Positions 35,386-44,885 of a stretch of DNA of 64,000 nt are shown piece by piece. Position 1 is the stretch's first letter. The number at the start of each line of letters is the position of its first letter. Made by a program: the position numbers and the translations under genes. Source of the stretch: Streptomyces sp. B93 (GTDB lineage: Bacteria > Actinomycetota > Actinomycetes > Streptomycetales > Streptomycetaceae); assembly GCF_018070565.1 (NCBI RefSeq), contig NZ_JAGPXL010000039.1, positions 1 through 64,000 on the forward strand, in the 5' to 3' direction. Below the pieces are notes generated by a model. It worked only from the letters and a program-made list of their open reading frames with translations, searched no databases and was not told the origin of the DNA.

Positions 35386-37544
35386 GGCCCCGTGTCCTCT
35401 CCCGCCGCGCCAGGACCGGCCGGTTCGACCCGGACGGCGCTCACCTTGAACTCGGGCATCCTGCTGCGTGGATCGAGCGCGGTGCCGGTGACGAGATTGG
35501 CCCGCCCGTCGCCCGGATAGTGGAACGGCAGGAACACGGTGTCGGTGCGCAGCGTCGGCACCAGCCGCACCCTGGCCGTCACGCGTCCGCGGGCCGAGCG
35601 CACCCACGCGAGGCCGCCTTCCTCGACACCGGCGCGGGCCGCCGTGTCCGGGTGGATCTCCACGATCGGCTCGGGCGCGGCGCGGACCAGTTCGGGAACG
35701 CGGCGGGTCTGACTGCCCGACTGGTAGTGGGCGAGCAGCCGCCCCGTCGTCGCCCACAGGGGGAAATCGTCGTCCAGGGTGTCGGCGGGCTCCCGGTGGT
35801 CCACCTCCTGGAAGCGGGCCCGCCCGTCCGGGTGGGCGAAGCCGTCCAGGAACATGCGCGGTGTGCCGGGGTGCGCCGGGTCCCCGGGGTCCTCGGGGGA
35901 CTGGGGACAGGGCCAGTACAGTGCCTCCCCGGCGTCCAGCCGCGCATAGGTGATCCCGGAGTAGTCCGCCTTCCCGCCGCGGGACACCCGCCGCAACTCC
36001 TCGAAGACCAGCCGCGGTTCGTCCGGGTAGCGGTCGGCCGGTTCCCCGAGCCGTACGGCCAGCTCCCGCAGCACCGTCAGATCGCTGCGCGCCTCCGGCG
36101 GCGGGGGCACGGCCCGGCGCCGCCGCAGCACCCTGCCCTCCAGGTTGGTGAGGGTGCCCTCCTCCTCCGCCCACTGGAGGACCGGCAGCACCACGTCCGC
36201 CAGCCGGGCCGTCTCGGACGGCACGAAGTCGGCCACCACCAGCAGGTCCAGGTCCGCCAGCCGCCGGGCGACACGGGCGGAGGCGGGAGCGGAGACAACC
36301 GGGTTCGAACCGAACACCAGCAGGGCCCGGGGTCCGCCGTTGGTGCCGAGGGCGTCCAGCAGCTCGAACGCGCTGCGGCCCGGGCCGGGCAGACGCTCGG
36401 GTGCCACCCCCCACGCCCGCGCGACGTGGGCCCGGTCCCCTGGGTCGGTGATCGACCGGTAGCCGGGAAGCTGGTCGGCCTTCTGGCCGTGCTCCCGGCC
36501 GCCCTGCCCGTTGCCCTGGCCGGTGAGGCAGCCGTACCCCGACCCCGGCCTGCCCGGCAGCCCGAGGGCGAGGGCGAGGTTGATGAAGGCCCCGACCGTT
36601 TCGGTGCCCTTGCTGTGCTGTTCCGCACCCCGGCCGGTGAGCACGTACGCCCGCCGCGCCCCCGCGAGCATGCGCACCGCTTCCCGCTGCCGGGACACCG
36701 GGACGCCGGTCACCCGCTCCACGCGCTCCGGCCACCAGGCGGCGGCATGCCGCCAGGCCGCCTCGAACCCGGCCGTGCGCCGTTCGACGGCTTCCCGGTC
36801 GTACAGGCCCTCGGTGACCGCGATGTGCAGCATCCCCAGGGCGAGGGCCAGGTCCGTGCCGGGGGCGGGGGCCAGGTGCAGGGCCGCCCGCTCCGCGGTG
36901 GGGGTGCGCCGCGGGTCGATCACGATCATCCGGTCAGCCCTGCGGAGGTGGCGCATCAACGGGGGCATCGTCTCGGCCGGGTTGGCCCCCGCCAGCAGGA
37001 TCACCTCCGCCTGTCCCAGGTCGGCGACCGGGAACGGAAGCCCCCGGTCCAGCCCGAAGGCCGCGGTGCCCGCGGCGGCGGCGGACGACATGCAGAAGCG
37101 GCCGTTGTAGTCGATCTGGCTCGTGCCCAGGGCCAGCCGGGCGAACTTGCCCAGCAGATACGCCTTCTCGTTGGTGAGACCGCCGCCGCCGAACACCGCG
37201 ACGGCGTCCGGGCCGTGCGCGGCCCGGACCTCCCGCAGCCGTGCGGCGACGGTGTCCAGTGCGCGCTCCCACGACGTGGCGACGAGCTGTGCGGCGGCGT
37301 CCCGCAGGAGCGGTGCGCGCAGCCGGTCCGGTGCGCGCAGCACGGCCGGGGCCGTCCACCCCTTCTGGCACAGACCGCCCTCGTTGACGGGGAAGTCGTC
37401 GGGCTCCACCGTCACCGGCGCGGCGTCCGGACCGTCGTCTGCGCCGGTGGCGCGCAGCTTGGTGCCGCACTGCAACGCGCAGTAGGGGCAGTGGGTGGTG
37501 ACCTGCCCGAGGGGCACCGGGTGCGACGCCGTCCGCTCAGACAT
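35382..37544 (-). CDS. nasC: Assimilatory nitrate reductase catalytic subunit (molybdopterin)
   Basis: 720 aa. The N-terminal [4Fe-4S] site is Cys19, Cys22, Cys26 and Cys59 (CPYCALQC, EGGLCQKG). Mo-bisMGD domains follow: GGGGLTNEKAYLLGKFAR, DYNGRFCMSSAAAAG, ILLAGANPAETMPP, GYGCLTGQGNGQGGREHGQKA and the C-terminal GDGRANLVTGTALDP cofactor domain. It reduces nitrate to nitrite in the cytoplasm. The ATG at 37544 has GGGAGG upstream and overlaps the NarK stop by 8 bp, indicating translational coupling from the transporter. Confidence 0.93.
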   Translation of the reverse strand: MSERTASHPVPLGQVTTHCPYCALQCGTKLRATGADDGPDAAPVTVEPDDFPVNEGGLCQKGWTAPAVLRAPDRLRAPLLRDAAAQLVATSWERALDTVAARLREVRAAHGPDAVAVFGGGGLTNEKAYLLGKFARLALGTSQIDYNGRFCMSSAAAAGTAAFGLDRGLPFPVADLGQAEVILLAGANPAETMPPLMRHLRRADRMIVIDPRRTPTAERAALHLAPAPGTDLALALGMLHIAVTEGLYDREAVERRTAGFEAAWRHAAAWWPERVERVTGVPVSRQREAVRMLAGARRAYVLTGRGAEQHSKGTETVGAFINLALALGLPGRPGSGYGCLTGQGNGQGGREHGQKADQLPGYRSITDPGDRAHVARAWGVAPERLPGPGRSAFELLDALGTNGGPRALLVFGSNPVVSAPASARVARRLADLDLLVVADFVPSETARLADVVLPVLQWAEEEGTLTNLEGRVLRRRRAVPPPPEARSDLTVLRELAVRLGEPADRYPDEPRLVFEELRRVSRGGKADYSGITYARLDAGEALYWPCPQSPEDPGDPAHPGTPRMFLDGFAHPDGRARFQEVDHREPADTLDDDFPLWATTGRLLAHYQSGSQTRRVPELVRAAPEPIVEIHPDTAARAGVEEGGLAWVRSARGRVTARVRLVPTLRTDTVFLPFHYPGDGRANLVTGTALDPRSRMPEFKVSAVRVEPAGPGAAGEDTGP

Positions 37545-38886
37545 GGAGGGCCTCCCGTTCCCGGGCGGTCCTCGGCGCCCCGTCGGCGGCACCCGCGCCG
37601 GGGCGCAGGTACCTGGCCCAGACGGCGAGGGCGCACACGGCGTAGTACAGCAGGAAGGCCCAGAAGGCGGCCTCGCCCGAGCCGTTGCGGTCGTAGGCGG
37701 CCCGGAACACCAGGTTGACCCCCGCGCCGCCGAGCGCCCCCACCGCCCCCGTGATGCCGATGGCGGCCGCGGTGAGGCGCTGCGCCCGCGGCGCGCGGGT
37801 CTCCCGCGCGAAGACCGACGGGATCATGCGGTAGACGGACCCGTTGCCGGCCCCGGTGAGCACGAACAGCGCGCTGAAGGCGGTGATGAACAGGGGTACG
37901 GAGGACTGGGCGGAGGCCACCAGCAGTACGGCCGTCCCCGCGCCCATCAGCCCGAACACGGCCGTCGTCACCCGGGCGCCGCCCCAGCGGTCCGCCAGCC
38001 AGCCGCCCAGGGGCCGGGCGAACGAGCCGAGCAGCGGACCGAGCGCGGCGAAGGAGGCCGCCTGGAGCGCGCTGGAACCGAACTGCGTCTGGAGGACGAC
38101 ACCGAAGGCGAAGCCGTACCCGATGAAGGACCCGAAGGTGCCGACGTAGAGCAGTGAGATCCACCAGGTGTCCGGGTGCCGCAGCCCGCCCCGGATCACG
38201 CCCCGGGGCACGGTGCCCGTGCCGAGATCGTCCATTCCGAGGGCGGCGAGCAGCGTGGCCAGCACGATCAGGGGGAGGAAGACGGCGGCGACGTGGGAGG
38301 GGCTGGTGTCCCCGGCGGTGGCGATCACCACGACGCCGACGACCTGGACCAGGGCGACACCGAGGTTCCCGCCGCCCGCGTTCACGCCCAGCGCCCAGCC
38401 CTGGTGGCGGCGCGGGTAGAGCAGCGCGATGTTGGTCATCGAGGAGCCGAAGTTGCCCCCGCCCGACCCGGACAGCGCCGCGATGACCAGGAACACCCAC
38501 AGCGGGGTGCCGGGACGCTGGACGAAGTGCCAGGCCAGTGCCGTGGGGACCAGCAGCACCGCGGTGGTGGCCACCGTCCAGGTCCGTCCCCCGAAACGCA
38601 GTACGGCACGGCTGTACGGGACCCGCAGCAGGGCGCCCACCACGGTTGGTGTGACGATGAGCAGGAGCTTCTCCCCGGGCGTGAAGTCCAGCCCGGTCTC
38701 CGGGGACATGAACAGGACGAGCACCGACCAGATGCTCCACACCGAGAAACCGATGTGTTCGGTCAGGATCGACAGCACCAGGTTGCGCCGTGCGATGCGC
38801 TTGCCCGGGCCGTTCCAGAAGCCGGGCTGCTCGGGGTCGTAGCCGGTCGTCGGGGTACGTGGTGCGCGCCGGGGGGCACTGCTCAT
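37537..38886 (-). CDS. narK: Nitrate/nitrite MFS transporter
   Basis: 449 aa, 12 predicted membrane helices. NarK/NNP signatures are visible: IPYSRAVLRFGG-like RVPYSRAVLRFGGR, the Gly-rich nitrate signature ALSGSGGGNFGSSMTNIALLYP in helix 5, and the second one GVNAGGGNLGVALVQ plus GAGNGSVYRMIP in helix 11. It imports nitrate for the reductase encoded next. It is the first gene of the five-gene nitrate operon. The ATG at 38886 is chosen since sequence upstream in the frame is low complexity. Confidence 0.93.
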   Translation of the reverse strand: MSSAPRRAPRTPTTGYDPEQPGFWNGPGKRIARRNLVLSILTEHIGFSVWSIWSVLVLFMSPETGLDFTPGEKLLLIVTPTVVGALLRVPYSRAVLRFGGRTWTVATTAVLLVPTALAWHFVQRPGTPLWVFLVIAALSGSGGGNFGSSMTNIALLYPRRHQGWALGVNAGGGNLGVALVQVVGVVVIATAGDTSPSHVAAVFLPLIVLATLLAALGMDDLGTGTVPRGVIRGGLRHPDTWWISLLYVGTFGSFIGYGFAFGVVLQTQFGSSALQAASFAALGPLLGSFARPLGGWLADRWGGARVTTAVFGLMGAGTAVLLVASAQSSVPLFITAFSALFVLTGAGNGSVYRMIPSVFARETRAPRAQRLTAAAIGITGAVGALGGAGVNLVFRAAYDRNGSGEAAFWAFLLYYAVCALAVWARYLRPGAGAADGAPRTAREREALHV

Positions 38887-39212
38887 GATGCGGAGACTCC
38901 ACTTCCGAAGTCGGCCGGGATGATTCCGGACGGCAGCCAGGATCATCCTGACTCCCACCGGAGTCCCGGTAGGGCCTGCCTGGGCGGCCCTCCGCACGCC
39001 GGGACCCTCCGGGGCACCGCCGGCCGCCCCGGACGGACGCGCGCCCGGCCCCGGCCGGGGCACGTGCCGGGGCGCGGGCGGGGGCGCGCGGTGGTGGTGC
39101 GCGGCGCATACCGGGGCGCCGGACGGCCCGTGAGGTCACCGGCCGTCCGGGGCGGCGCCGGGTGGTCACTCGCGCTCCAGCGCCCGGCTCAGCCGCGGAG
39201 TCAGGGCCCGGC
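38887..39212. other. Nitrate operon promoter region
   Basis: 326 bp without a gene between narK and the sigma factor 3' end. It should hold the operon promoter on the minus strand. GACTCC-N4-GGAGTC (38950-38965) is a perfect 6-bp inverted repeat 64 bp before narK. GGATGATTCC near 38919 and GGATCATCC near 38940 form a looser one. I could not identify a GlnR box. The sigma-proximal half is featureless GC-rich DNA. Confidence 0.45.
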
Positions 39213-40247
39213 CTAGCGTTCGAGGAGTGCGCCGGGCTCGTCGTGGTGCGGCTGCGTGCCGTCGGCCGGCAGGCGCTCGGGCAGCCCGAGCCGCGGGAAC
39301 TGGTCGTCGTGGAACGTGGTGATCTCCGCGATCGCCCCGCCGGTGACGCGCAGGACGTCGATCGTCAGGGGCAGGTACGCGCCCTCCTGCTTGCGCCAGA
39401 GATAGAAGGCGACGGCGGGCTGCCGGTTCACCGAGGTGGCGACGGCGCGCAGGCCCTCCATGGCCTCGAAGCCGCTCTCGACCCAGTCGTTCACGACCGT
39501 GTCGCGGCCGACGTGCAGGCCGGGCGTGGGCGGCATCGAGCACCGGACGTCGTCCCGCAGCATCGCGGCGAGCGCCGGGACGTCCGTGGCCACGCTGGCG
39601 TCGGTGTAGCGCCGTACCAGCTCGCGCGTGCCGGCGTCCTGTTCGCCGCCGGTCCAGTCCTGCCGCGCGGCGGGCAGGTGCTCCCGCAGGCCGGCGCGGG
39701 CCCGCTGCAGCGCGCTGTTGACGGAGTTGACCGAGTCTCCGAGGGTCTCCGCCACGTCCCTCGCCGGCCAGCCGAGCACGTCCCGCAGGATCAGCACGGC
39801 CCGCGGGCGCGGTGCGAGGTGCTGGACGGCGACCAGGTACGCCAGCTCGATCGTCTCCCGTGCGACGGCGGCGGTCTCCGGCTCGTCGGTGCCGTCCGCG
39901 GGCAGCTCGTCGAGAAGCCGGTCCGGGTAGGGCTGGAGCCACCGCACCTCGCCGCCGGTCGCGGGTTCCGGGCGGCACTTGGCGAGCAGGTCGAGGCAGG
40001 CGTTGGTGGCGATCCGGTACAGCCAGGCCCGGAACGTCGACCGCCCCTCGAAGGTCTCCCGTCGCCTCCAGGCACGCAGGAACGTCTCCTGCACCGTGTC
40101 CTCGGCGTCCTCGAACGACCCGAGCATCCGGTAGCAGTGCACGTGCAGCTCCCGCCGGTGCCGCCGCGCCAGCCCCGAGAACGCCGGCTCGTCCACCTCG
40201 CTCAGACCGCTCACGCCCAGTTCCTCCGGTCGCTTGTCCGCGCTCAT
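39213..40247 (-). CDS. ECF sigma factor with C-terminal SnoaL-like domain (SigX5/TIGR02960 type)
   Basis: 344 aa, much longer than a classical ECF sigma. Sigma-2 (~30-100): HCYRMLGSFEDAEDTVQETFLRAWR and RAWLYRIATNACLDLL. WLQPYPD linker. Sigma-4 (~140-195): LAPRPRAVLILRDVLGWPARDVAETLG. A SnoaL/NTF2-like domain (~210-325) replaces an anti-sigma factor and probably modulates activity. No anti-sigma gene is adjacent. The ATG at 40247 has GGGAGG upstream; a GTG at 40250 is also possible. It is divergent from ggt2. Confidence 0.9.
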   Translation of the reverse strand: MSADKRPEELGVSGLSEVDEPAFSGLARRHRRELHVHCYRMLGSFEDAEDTVQETFLRAWRRRETFEGRSTFRAWLYRIATNACLDLLAKCRPEPATGGEVRWLQPYPDRLLDELPADGTDEPETAAVARETIELAYLVAVQHLAPRPRAVLILRDVLGWPARDVAETLGDSVNSVNSALQRARAGLREHLPAARQDWTGGEQDAGTRELVRRYTDASVATDVPALAAMLRDDVRCSMPPTPGLHVGRDTVVNDWVESGFEAMEGLRAVATSVNRQPAVAFYLWRKQEGAYLPLTIDVLRVTGGAIAEITTFHDDQFPRLGLPERLPADGTQPHHDEPGALLER

Positions 40248-40275
40248 CACGTCATCCTCCCGCCTCGTCGTGTCC

Positions 40276-40290
40276 TGTCACAGGTGTGAC
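40276..40290. promoter_or_regulatory. TGTCACA palindrome, possible ECF -35 elements
   Basis: TGTCACA (40276-40282) followed by TGTGAC (40285-40290) forms GTCACA-GG-TGTGAC. TGTCACA is the -35-type element reported for ECF sigma factors with a SnoaL-like extension (ECF41). Reading both ways, a CGAC-like -10 sits 14-19 bp away on each strand (near 40267 toward the sigma gene, near 40301 toward ggt2), so one palindrome could serve autoregulated divergent promoters. Confidence 0.4.
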
Positions 40291-40469
40291 GGCTGCGGGC
40301 GCGACAACTCATCACCGAGGCCAGTCGGCATGGCTGATCATCGATAGCCTTCCGGAGGGGGAGCGGGAGCAGGAGGCCGCCGGCGCAGGCTCGCCGGATT
40401 CTCCCCAGGACCCGTCCCGTGTGCCCATCAGCCGGGCCGCGACACGTAAACAGCGAGGTGAGAGGCCCT

Positions 40470-42296
40470 ATGTTCACCACCCGCCCCACTCTCCAGGGCA
40501 CCTTCGGCATGGTGTCCTCCACGCACTGGCTGGCGTCCCAGTCGGCGATGGCCGTGCTGGAGGACGGCGGCAACGCCTATGACGCCGCCGTGGCCGGTGC
40601 GTTCGTGCTGCATGTGGTGGAGCCGCATCTGAACGGGCCCGCCGGTGAGGTGCCGATCCTGCTCGCACCGGCGGGCGGTGAGGTGCGGGTGCTGTGCGGG
40701 CAGGGCGTCGCACCGGCCGGGGCGACGGTCGCGCACTACCGGGGGCTCGGTCTGGAGCTGGTGCCGGGCACCGGCCCGCTCGCCGCCGCCGTGCCCGGAG
40801 CCTTCGACGCCTGGATGGTGCTGCTGCGCGACCACGGCACCAAGTCCCTCGCCGACGTGCTGAAGTACGCCATCGGATACGCCGGGGACGGGCACGCGCC
40901 CGTGGAGCGCGTCGGCCAGACCGTGGAGACGGTCCGCGAACTGTTCGAGACCGAGTGGACCTCGTCGGCGGAGGTGTACCTGCCGGACGGCGCGCCGCCG
41001 CGCCCCGGCAGGCTGCTGCACAACCCCGCCCTCGCCGCCACCTGGAGGCGGCTGCTCGCCGAGAGCGCCGGGGCGGGCGACCGGGAGGCGCAGATCGAGG
41101 CCGCGCGGGAGGTGTGGCGCACCGGGTTCATAGCCGACGCCCTGGTACGGCAGTCCCGGCGGCCCACCATGGACACCAGCGGCGAGCGCCACGCCGGCAC
41201 CCTCACCGCCGCCGACCTCGCCGCCTGGTCCGCGAGCTACGAGACCCCGGCGACGTACGACTGGAACGGCTGGACCCTGTGCAAGGCCGGGCCCTGGAGC
41301 CAGGGCCCCGTCCTCCTCCAGCAGCTCGCGCTGCTCCCGCCCGAGCTGCCCGCCCACGGCTCCGCCGACTACGTCCATCTGCTGATCGAGGGCTGCAAGC
41401 TCGCGATGGCCGACCGGGAGGCCTGGTACGGCGACGCCGCCGACGTACCGCTGGCGGAGCTGCTGTCGGACGACTACAACGCGGCGCGGCGCGCCCTCGT
41501 CGGCGACAAGGCCTCCTACGAGCTGCGGCCGGGCGCGCCCGGCGGACGCACCCCGCGGCTGTGCGCGCACGCGCGCGTGGTGGCACCCGACGAGGCCGGG
41601 TTCAGCCCGATGGGGATCGGTGAGCCGACCGTCGCCAAGAGTCCGCTGTCGCCCGTGCCCGGGGAGCCCGAGGTGGCGGGCGACGGCGCCACCCGCGGCG
41701 ACACCTGCCACATCGACGTCGTCGACCGCTGGGGCAACATGGTCGCCGCCACCCCCAGCGGCGGCTGGCTCCAGTCCAGCCCGGTCGTGCCCGAACTGGG
41801 CTTCCCCCTCGGCACCCGGCTCCAGATGACCTGGCTGGAGGAGGGCCTGCCGAACTCCCTCACGCCCGGCCGCCGCCCCCGCACCACCCTCACCCCGTCG
41901 ATCGCCCTGCGCGACGGCGTGCCCGTCATGGCCTTCGGCACGCCCGGCGGCGACCAGCAGGACCAGTGGCAGCTGCACTTCTTCCTGGCCGTCGCCCTGC
42001 GCCCCGCCGTACGCGGCAGCCTCGACCTCCAGGGCGCCATCGATGCCCCGAACTGGCACAACGACAGCTTCCCCGGCTCCTTCTACCCGCGCGGCATGCG
42101 CCCGGGCAGCGTCACCCTGGAGGCCCGGACGGACCCGTACGTCGTCGAGGAGCTGCGGCGTCGCGGTCATGACGTCGTGCTCGGCGACGACTGGTCCGAG
42201 GGGCGGCTGTGCGCCGTCGCCCGGGACCCGGAGACGGGTGTGCTGTCGGCGGCGGCCAACCCGCGCGGGATGCAGGGGTACGCGGTGGGCCGCTGA
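40470..42296 (+). CDS. Gamma-glutamyltranspeptidase-family protein, cytoplasmic type
   Basis: 608 aa, Ntn-hydrolase. No signal peptide is present; the protein starts at MFTTRPTLQGTFGMVSSTHWLASQ, unlike the secreted ggt at 8175. It has VLEDGGNAYDAAVAGAFVLHV, catalytic Thr412 in GDTCHIDVVDRWGN, and TPGRRPRTTLTPSIALRDG and GTPGGDQQDQ active-site loops. The atypical T-C-H in place of T-T-H and the lack of export suggest a substrate other than extracellular glutathione, perhaps an oxamate-like or gamma-glutamyl amide. Confidence 0.87.
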   Translation: MFTTRPTLQGTFGMVSSTHWLASQSAMAVLEDGGNAYDAAVAGAFVLHVVEPHLNGPAGEVPILLAPAGGEVRVLCGQGVAPAGATVAHYRGLGLELVPGTGPLAAAVPGAFDAWMVLLRDHGTKSLADVLKYAIGYAGDGHAPVERVGQTVETVRELFETEWTSSAEVYLPDGAPPRPGRLLHNPALAATWRRLLAESAGAGDREAQIEAAREVWRTGFIADALVRQSRRPTMDTSGERHAGTLTAADLAAWSASYETPATYDWNGWTLCKAGPWSQGPVLLQQLALLPPELPAHGSADYVHLLIEGCKLAMADREAWYGDAADVPLAELLSDDYNAARRALVGDKASYELRPGAPGGRTPRLCAHARVVAPDEAGFSPMGIGEPTVAKSPLSPVPGEPEVAGDGATRGDTCHIDVVDRWGNMVAATPSGGWLQSSPVVPELGFPLGTRLQMTWLEEGLPNSLTPGRRPRTTLTPSIALRDGVPVMAFGTPGGDQQDQWQLHFFLAVALRPAVRGSLDLQGAIDAPNWHNDSFPGSFYPRGMRPGSVTLEARTDPYVVEELRRRGHDVVLGDDWSEGRLCAVARDPETGVLSAAANPRGMQGYAVGR

Positions 42297-42334
42297 CACC
42301 GGCCGTGACGGGACGCCACGGCGCGTGCGGGGAT

Positions 42335-42355
42335 GGCACCGGGCGTGACGGTGCC
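42335..42355 (+). terminator. Hairpin after ggt2
   Basis: GGCACCG (42335-42341), a 7-nt loop and CGGTGCC (42349-42355) form a 7-bp stem 39 bp beyond the ggt2 stop. There is no T-run, as usual in this genome. It is the best terminator candidate before the inositol-phosphatase-like gene. Confidence 0.45.
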
Positions 42356-42430
42356 GGGCGTTCATCCGGATTCCATGGGGGATACACCGGTCGGGTAGGG
42401 ATTGTCAGTGGGGCGTGCTCTCATGGAGGC

Positions 42431-43279
42431 ATGATCGAAGACAGTGAAACCATCGACGAGTTTCTCGCCCGTCACTCGGCCGACGTGGAGGAAGCGGTCC
42501 GCAAGGCGGCCGCGGCCGAGATCATGCCGCGCTTCCGGCAGCTCGCCCAGGACGAGGTCGACGAGAAGAGCGGCCCGCACGACCTGGTGACGGACGCCGA
42601 CCGCAACGCCGAGCTGTACCTCACGGAGGCCTTGCGCGCCCTGCTGCCCGGCTCGGCGGTCGTCGGCGAGGAGGCGGTGCACGCCAACCCGGCGTCGTAC
42701 GAGGCGATCCGGGGCGAGGCCCCGGTCTGGATCATCGACCCCGTCGACGGCACCCGGCAGTTCGTGCACGGCGACGAGGGTTTCTGCACGCTGGTCGCGC
42801 TCGCCGTCGGCGGTGTGGTCCTCGGCTCCTGGACGTACGCCCCCGCCCGGGACCAGTTCGCCGTCGCGGTGCGCGGCCGGGGCGCCTTCCTGGACGGGCG
42901 GCGGCTGCACGCCGGGTCGCCCGACCCGGGCCGGGACCTGCGGATCGCCGCGTCCCACCCGGACTTCACCACGGACGAGGAGAAGCGCGCGCTGCTCGGC
43001 CTGAACACCGACGGGGTCTCGGTGCGCCCCTGCGGCTCCGCCGGTCTCGAGTACCTCGCCATCGCCAGGGGCGCGGTGGACGCCACCGCCTTCTCCTGGG
43101 AGGCCGCCTGGGACCACGCGGCGGGCCTGCTGCTGGTCGAGGAGGCGGGCGGCACGCACCTGACGCGCACGGGCGAGCCCTTCCGGATCACCGGCGGCAA
43201 CGCCCTGCCCTTCACCACGGCCCGCGACGCGGCCACGGCGCGCCGGGTGGCGGGCCTGCTGGCGAGCGGGGCGGCCTGA
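42431..43279 (+). CDS. Inositol-monophosphatase-family phosphatase
   Basis: 282 aa, Mg/Li-sensitive phosphatase fold. Metal-site motifs are GPHDLVTDADRNAE, VVGEEAVHAN, WIIDPVDGTRQFVHG and SWEAAWDHAAGLLLVEEAGG. It could be an inositol-, histidinol- or PAP-phosphatase; the PVDGTRQF variant and helical N-terminus leave this open. The ATG at 42431 follows ATGGAGGC. It is a single gene between ggt2 and the FAD protein. Confidence 0.9.
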   Translation: MIEDSETIDEFLARHSADVEEAVRKAAAAEIMPRFRQLAQDEVDEKSGPHDLVTDADRNAELYLTEALRALLPGSAVVGEEAVHANPASYEAIRGEAPVWIIDPVDGTRQFVHGDEGFCTLVALAVGGVVLGSWTYAPARDQFAVAVRGRGAFLDGRRLHAGSPDPGRDLRIAASHPDFTTDEEKRALLGLNTDGVSVRPCGSAGLEYLAIARGAVDATAFSWEAAWDHAAGLLLVEEAGGTHLTRTGEPFRITGGNALPFTTARDAATARRVAGLLASGAA

Positions 43280-43465
43280 GCGGACGGCGACAGCCGGTGC
43301 CGACGGCCACCGATGGGGTGCGACCGGAACCGGGCGCGGCGGAAGCCCGCCCTCCGGATCGCTGCCCGCCGGGGCCGTCGGGGCCCACCGGACGGTGTCG
43401 GTGCCGCCGCATATCCTGAAGCCCAGTGGTCATCGGCAGACGAAGCAGACGAAGGGGTTCCCAAG

Positions 43466-44884
43466 GTGCCGTCGATGCTCGATGCGGTCGTGGTGGGTGC
43501 GGGGCCGAACGGGCTGACCGCTGCCGTGGAGCTGGCCCGGCGCGGCTTCTCCGTGGCCGTCTTCGAGGCGCGGGACACCGTCGGCGGGGGCGCCCGCACC
43601 GAGGAGCTGACCCTCCCCGGCTTCCGGCACGACCCGTGCTCCGCCGCCCATCCGCTCGGCATCAACTCCCCGGCGTTCCGCGCCCTGCCCCTGGACCGGT
43701 ACGGCCTCCAGTGGCTGCAACCCGAGCTGCCCATGGCGCACCCCTTCCCCGACGGCACCGCCGCCGTGCTGGCCCGCTCGGTCGCCGAGACCGCGGCCTC
43801 CTTCGGCCCCCGGGACGCGGGCGCGTACCGCAGGCTGGTCGCGCCGTTCCTGCCCAGGTGGGACACGCTCGCCCGGGACTTCATGTCCCTGCCGCTCACC
43901 GCGCTGCCCCGCGACCCGGTCACCCTGGCCCGCTTCGGCCTCGTAGGACTGCCCCCGTCGACCTGGCTGACCCGCCGCTTCCGGGAGGAGCCCGCCAAGA
44001 CCCTGTTCGCCGGGCTCGTCGCCCATGTGATGGCCCCGCTGTCCGGCCTGGCCACGGCCGCCATCGGGCTGGTCTTCGCCCTCGCCGCCCACGCCCGTGG
44101 CTGGCCCGTGGCCCGCGGCGGCTCCCAGTCCGTGTCCGACGCGCTCGCCGCCTACCTGAAGGACCTCGGCGGCACCGTCCACACCGACTACGAGGTGAAG
44201 CGCCTCGACGACCTGCCGCCCGCCCGCGCCTACGTCTTCGACACCTCACCCACCGCCCTGGCCCGGATCGCGGGCCTCGGCAGCACCTACGCGGGGTACC
44301 GGTACGGCCCCGGCGTCTTCAAGATCGACTACGCGCTGGACGGCCCCGTGCCCTGGACCGCCGAGGCGCCCCGCCGCGCGGGGACCGTACAGATCGGCGC
44401 GGACAGCGCGGAGATCGGCGCGGCCCTGCGCGCCGCGTCGAAGGAGGGCCGCGCCCCCGACCGGCCGTTCCTCATCACCGTGCAGCCCAGCGTCGTCGAT
44501 CCCTCCCGGGCTCCCGAGGGCAAGCACGTCTTCTGGGCCTACGGCCATGTGCCGCACGGCTGGACCGGCGACCTCACCGACGCCCTGGAGCGCCAACTGG
44601 AGCGCTTCGCCCCGGGGTTCCGCGACCGCGTCCTGGCGCGCGCCACCGCGGGCCCGCCCGAGATCGCCGCTCGCAACGCCAACTACGTCGGCGGCGACAT
44701 CGCCTCCGGCGCCGTCAGCGGACTCCAGGCCCTGCTGCGCCCCCGGCTCTCCCTGTTCCCCTACGCCACCCCGCACCCGGCCGTCTACATCTGCTCGTCG
44801 GCCACCCCGCCCGGCCCGGGCGTGCACGGCATGTCCGGACACAACGCGGCGAAGGCGGTCTGGCGGCGGCTCCGCCAGACATGA
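43466..44884 (+). CDS. FAD-dependent phytoene-desaturase-like oxidoreductase
   Basis: 472 aa. N-terminal dinucleotide-binding motif AVVVGAGPNGLTAAVELARRG, then FEARDTVGGGARTEELTLPGF and the C-terminal FAD loop GPGVHGMSGHNAAKAVW, all typical of the CrtI/amine-oxidase-like NAD(P)/FAD group. No carotenoid genes are near, so the substrate is unknown. The GTG at 43466 is preferred because GAAGGGG lies 8 nt upstream; an ATG at 43475 is possible. It is followed by a GGAGCAC repeat tract and the macrodomain gene. Confidence 0.85.
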   Translation: MPSMLDAVVVGAGPNGLTAAVELARRGFSVAVFEARDTVGGGARTEELTLPGFRHDPCSAAHPLGINSPAFRALPLDRYGLQWLQPELPMAHPFPDGTAAVLARSVAETAASFGPRDAGAYRRLVAPFLPRWDTLARDFMSLPLTALPRDPVTLARFGLVGLPPSTWLTRRFREEPAKTLFAGLVAHVMAPLSGLATAAIGLVFALAAHARGWPVARGGSQSVSDALAAYLKDLGGTVHTDYEVKRLDDLPPARAYVFDTSPTALARIAGLGSTYAGYRYGPGVFKIDYALDGPVPWTAEAPRRAGTVQIGADSAEIGAALRAASKEGRAPDRPFLITVQPSVVDPSRAPEGKHVFWAYGHVPHGWTGDLTDALERQLERFAPGFRDRVLARATAGPPEIAARNANYVGGDIASGAVSGLQALLRPRLSLFPYATPHPAVYICSSATPPGPGVHGMSGHNAAKAVWRRLRQT

Positions 44885-44885
44885 C

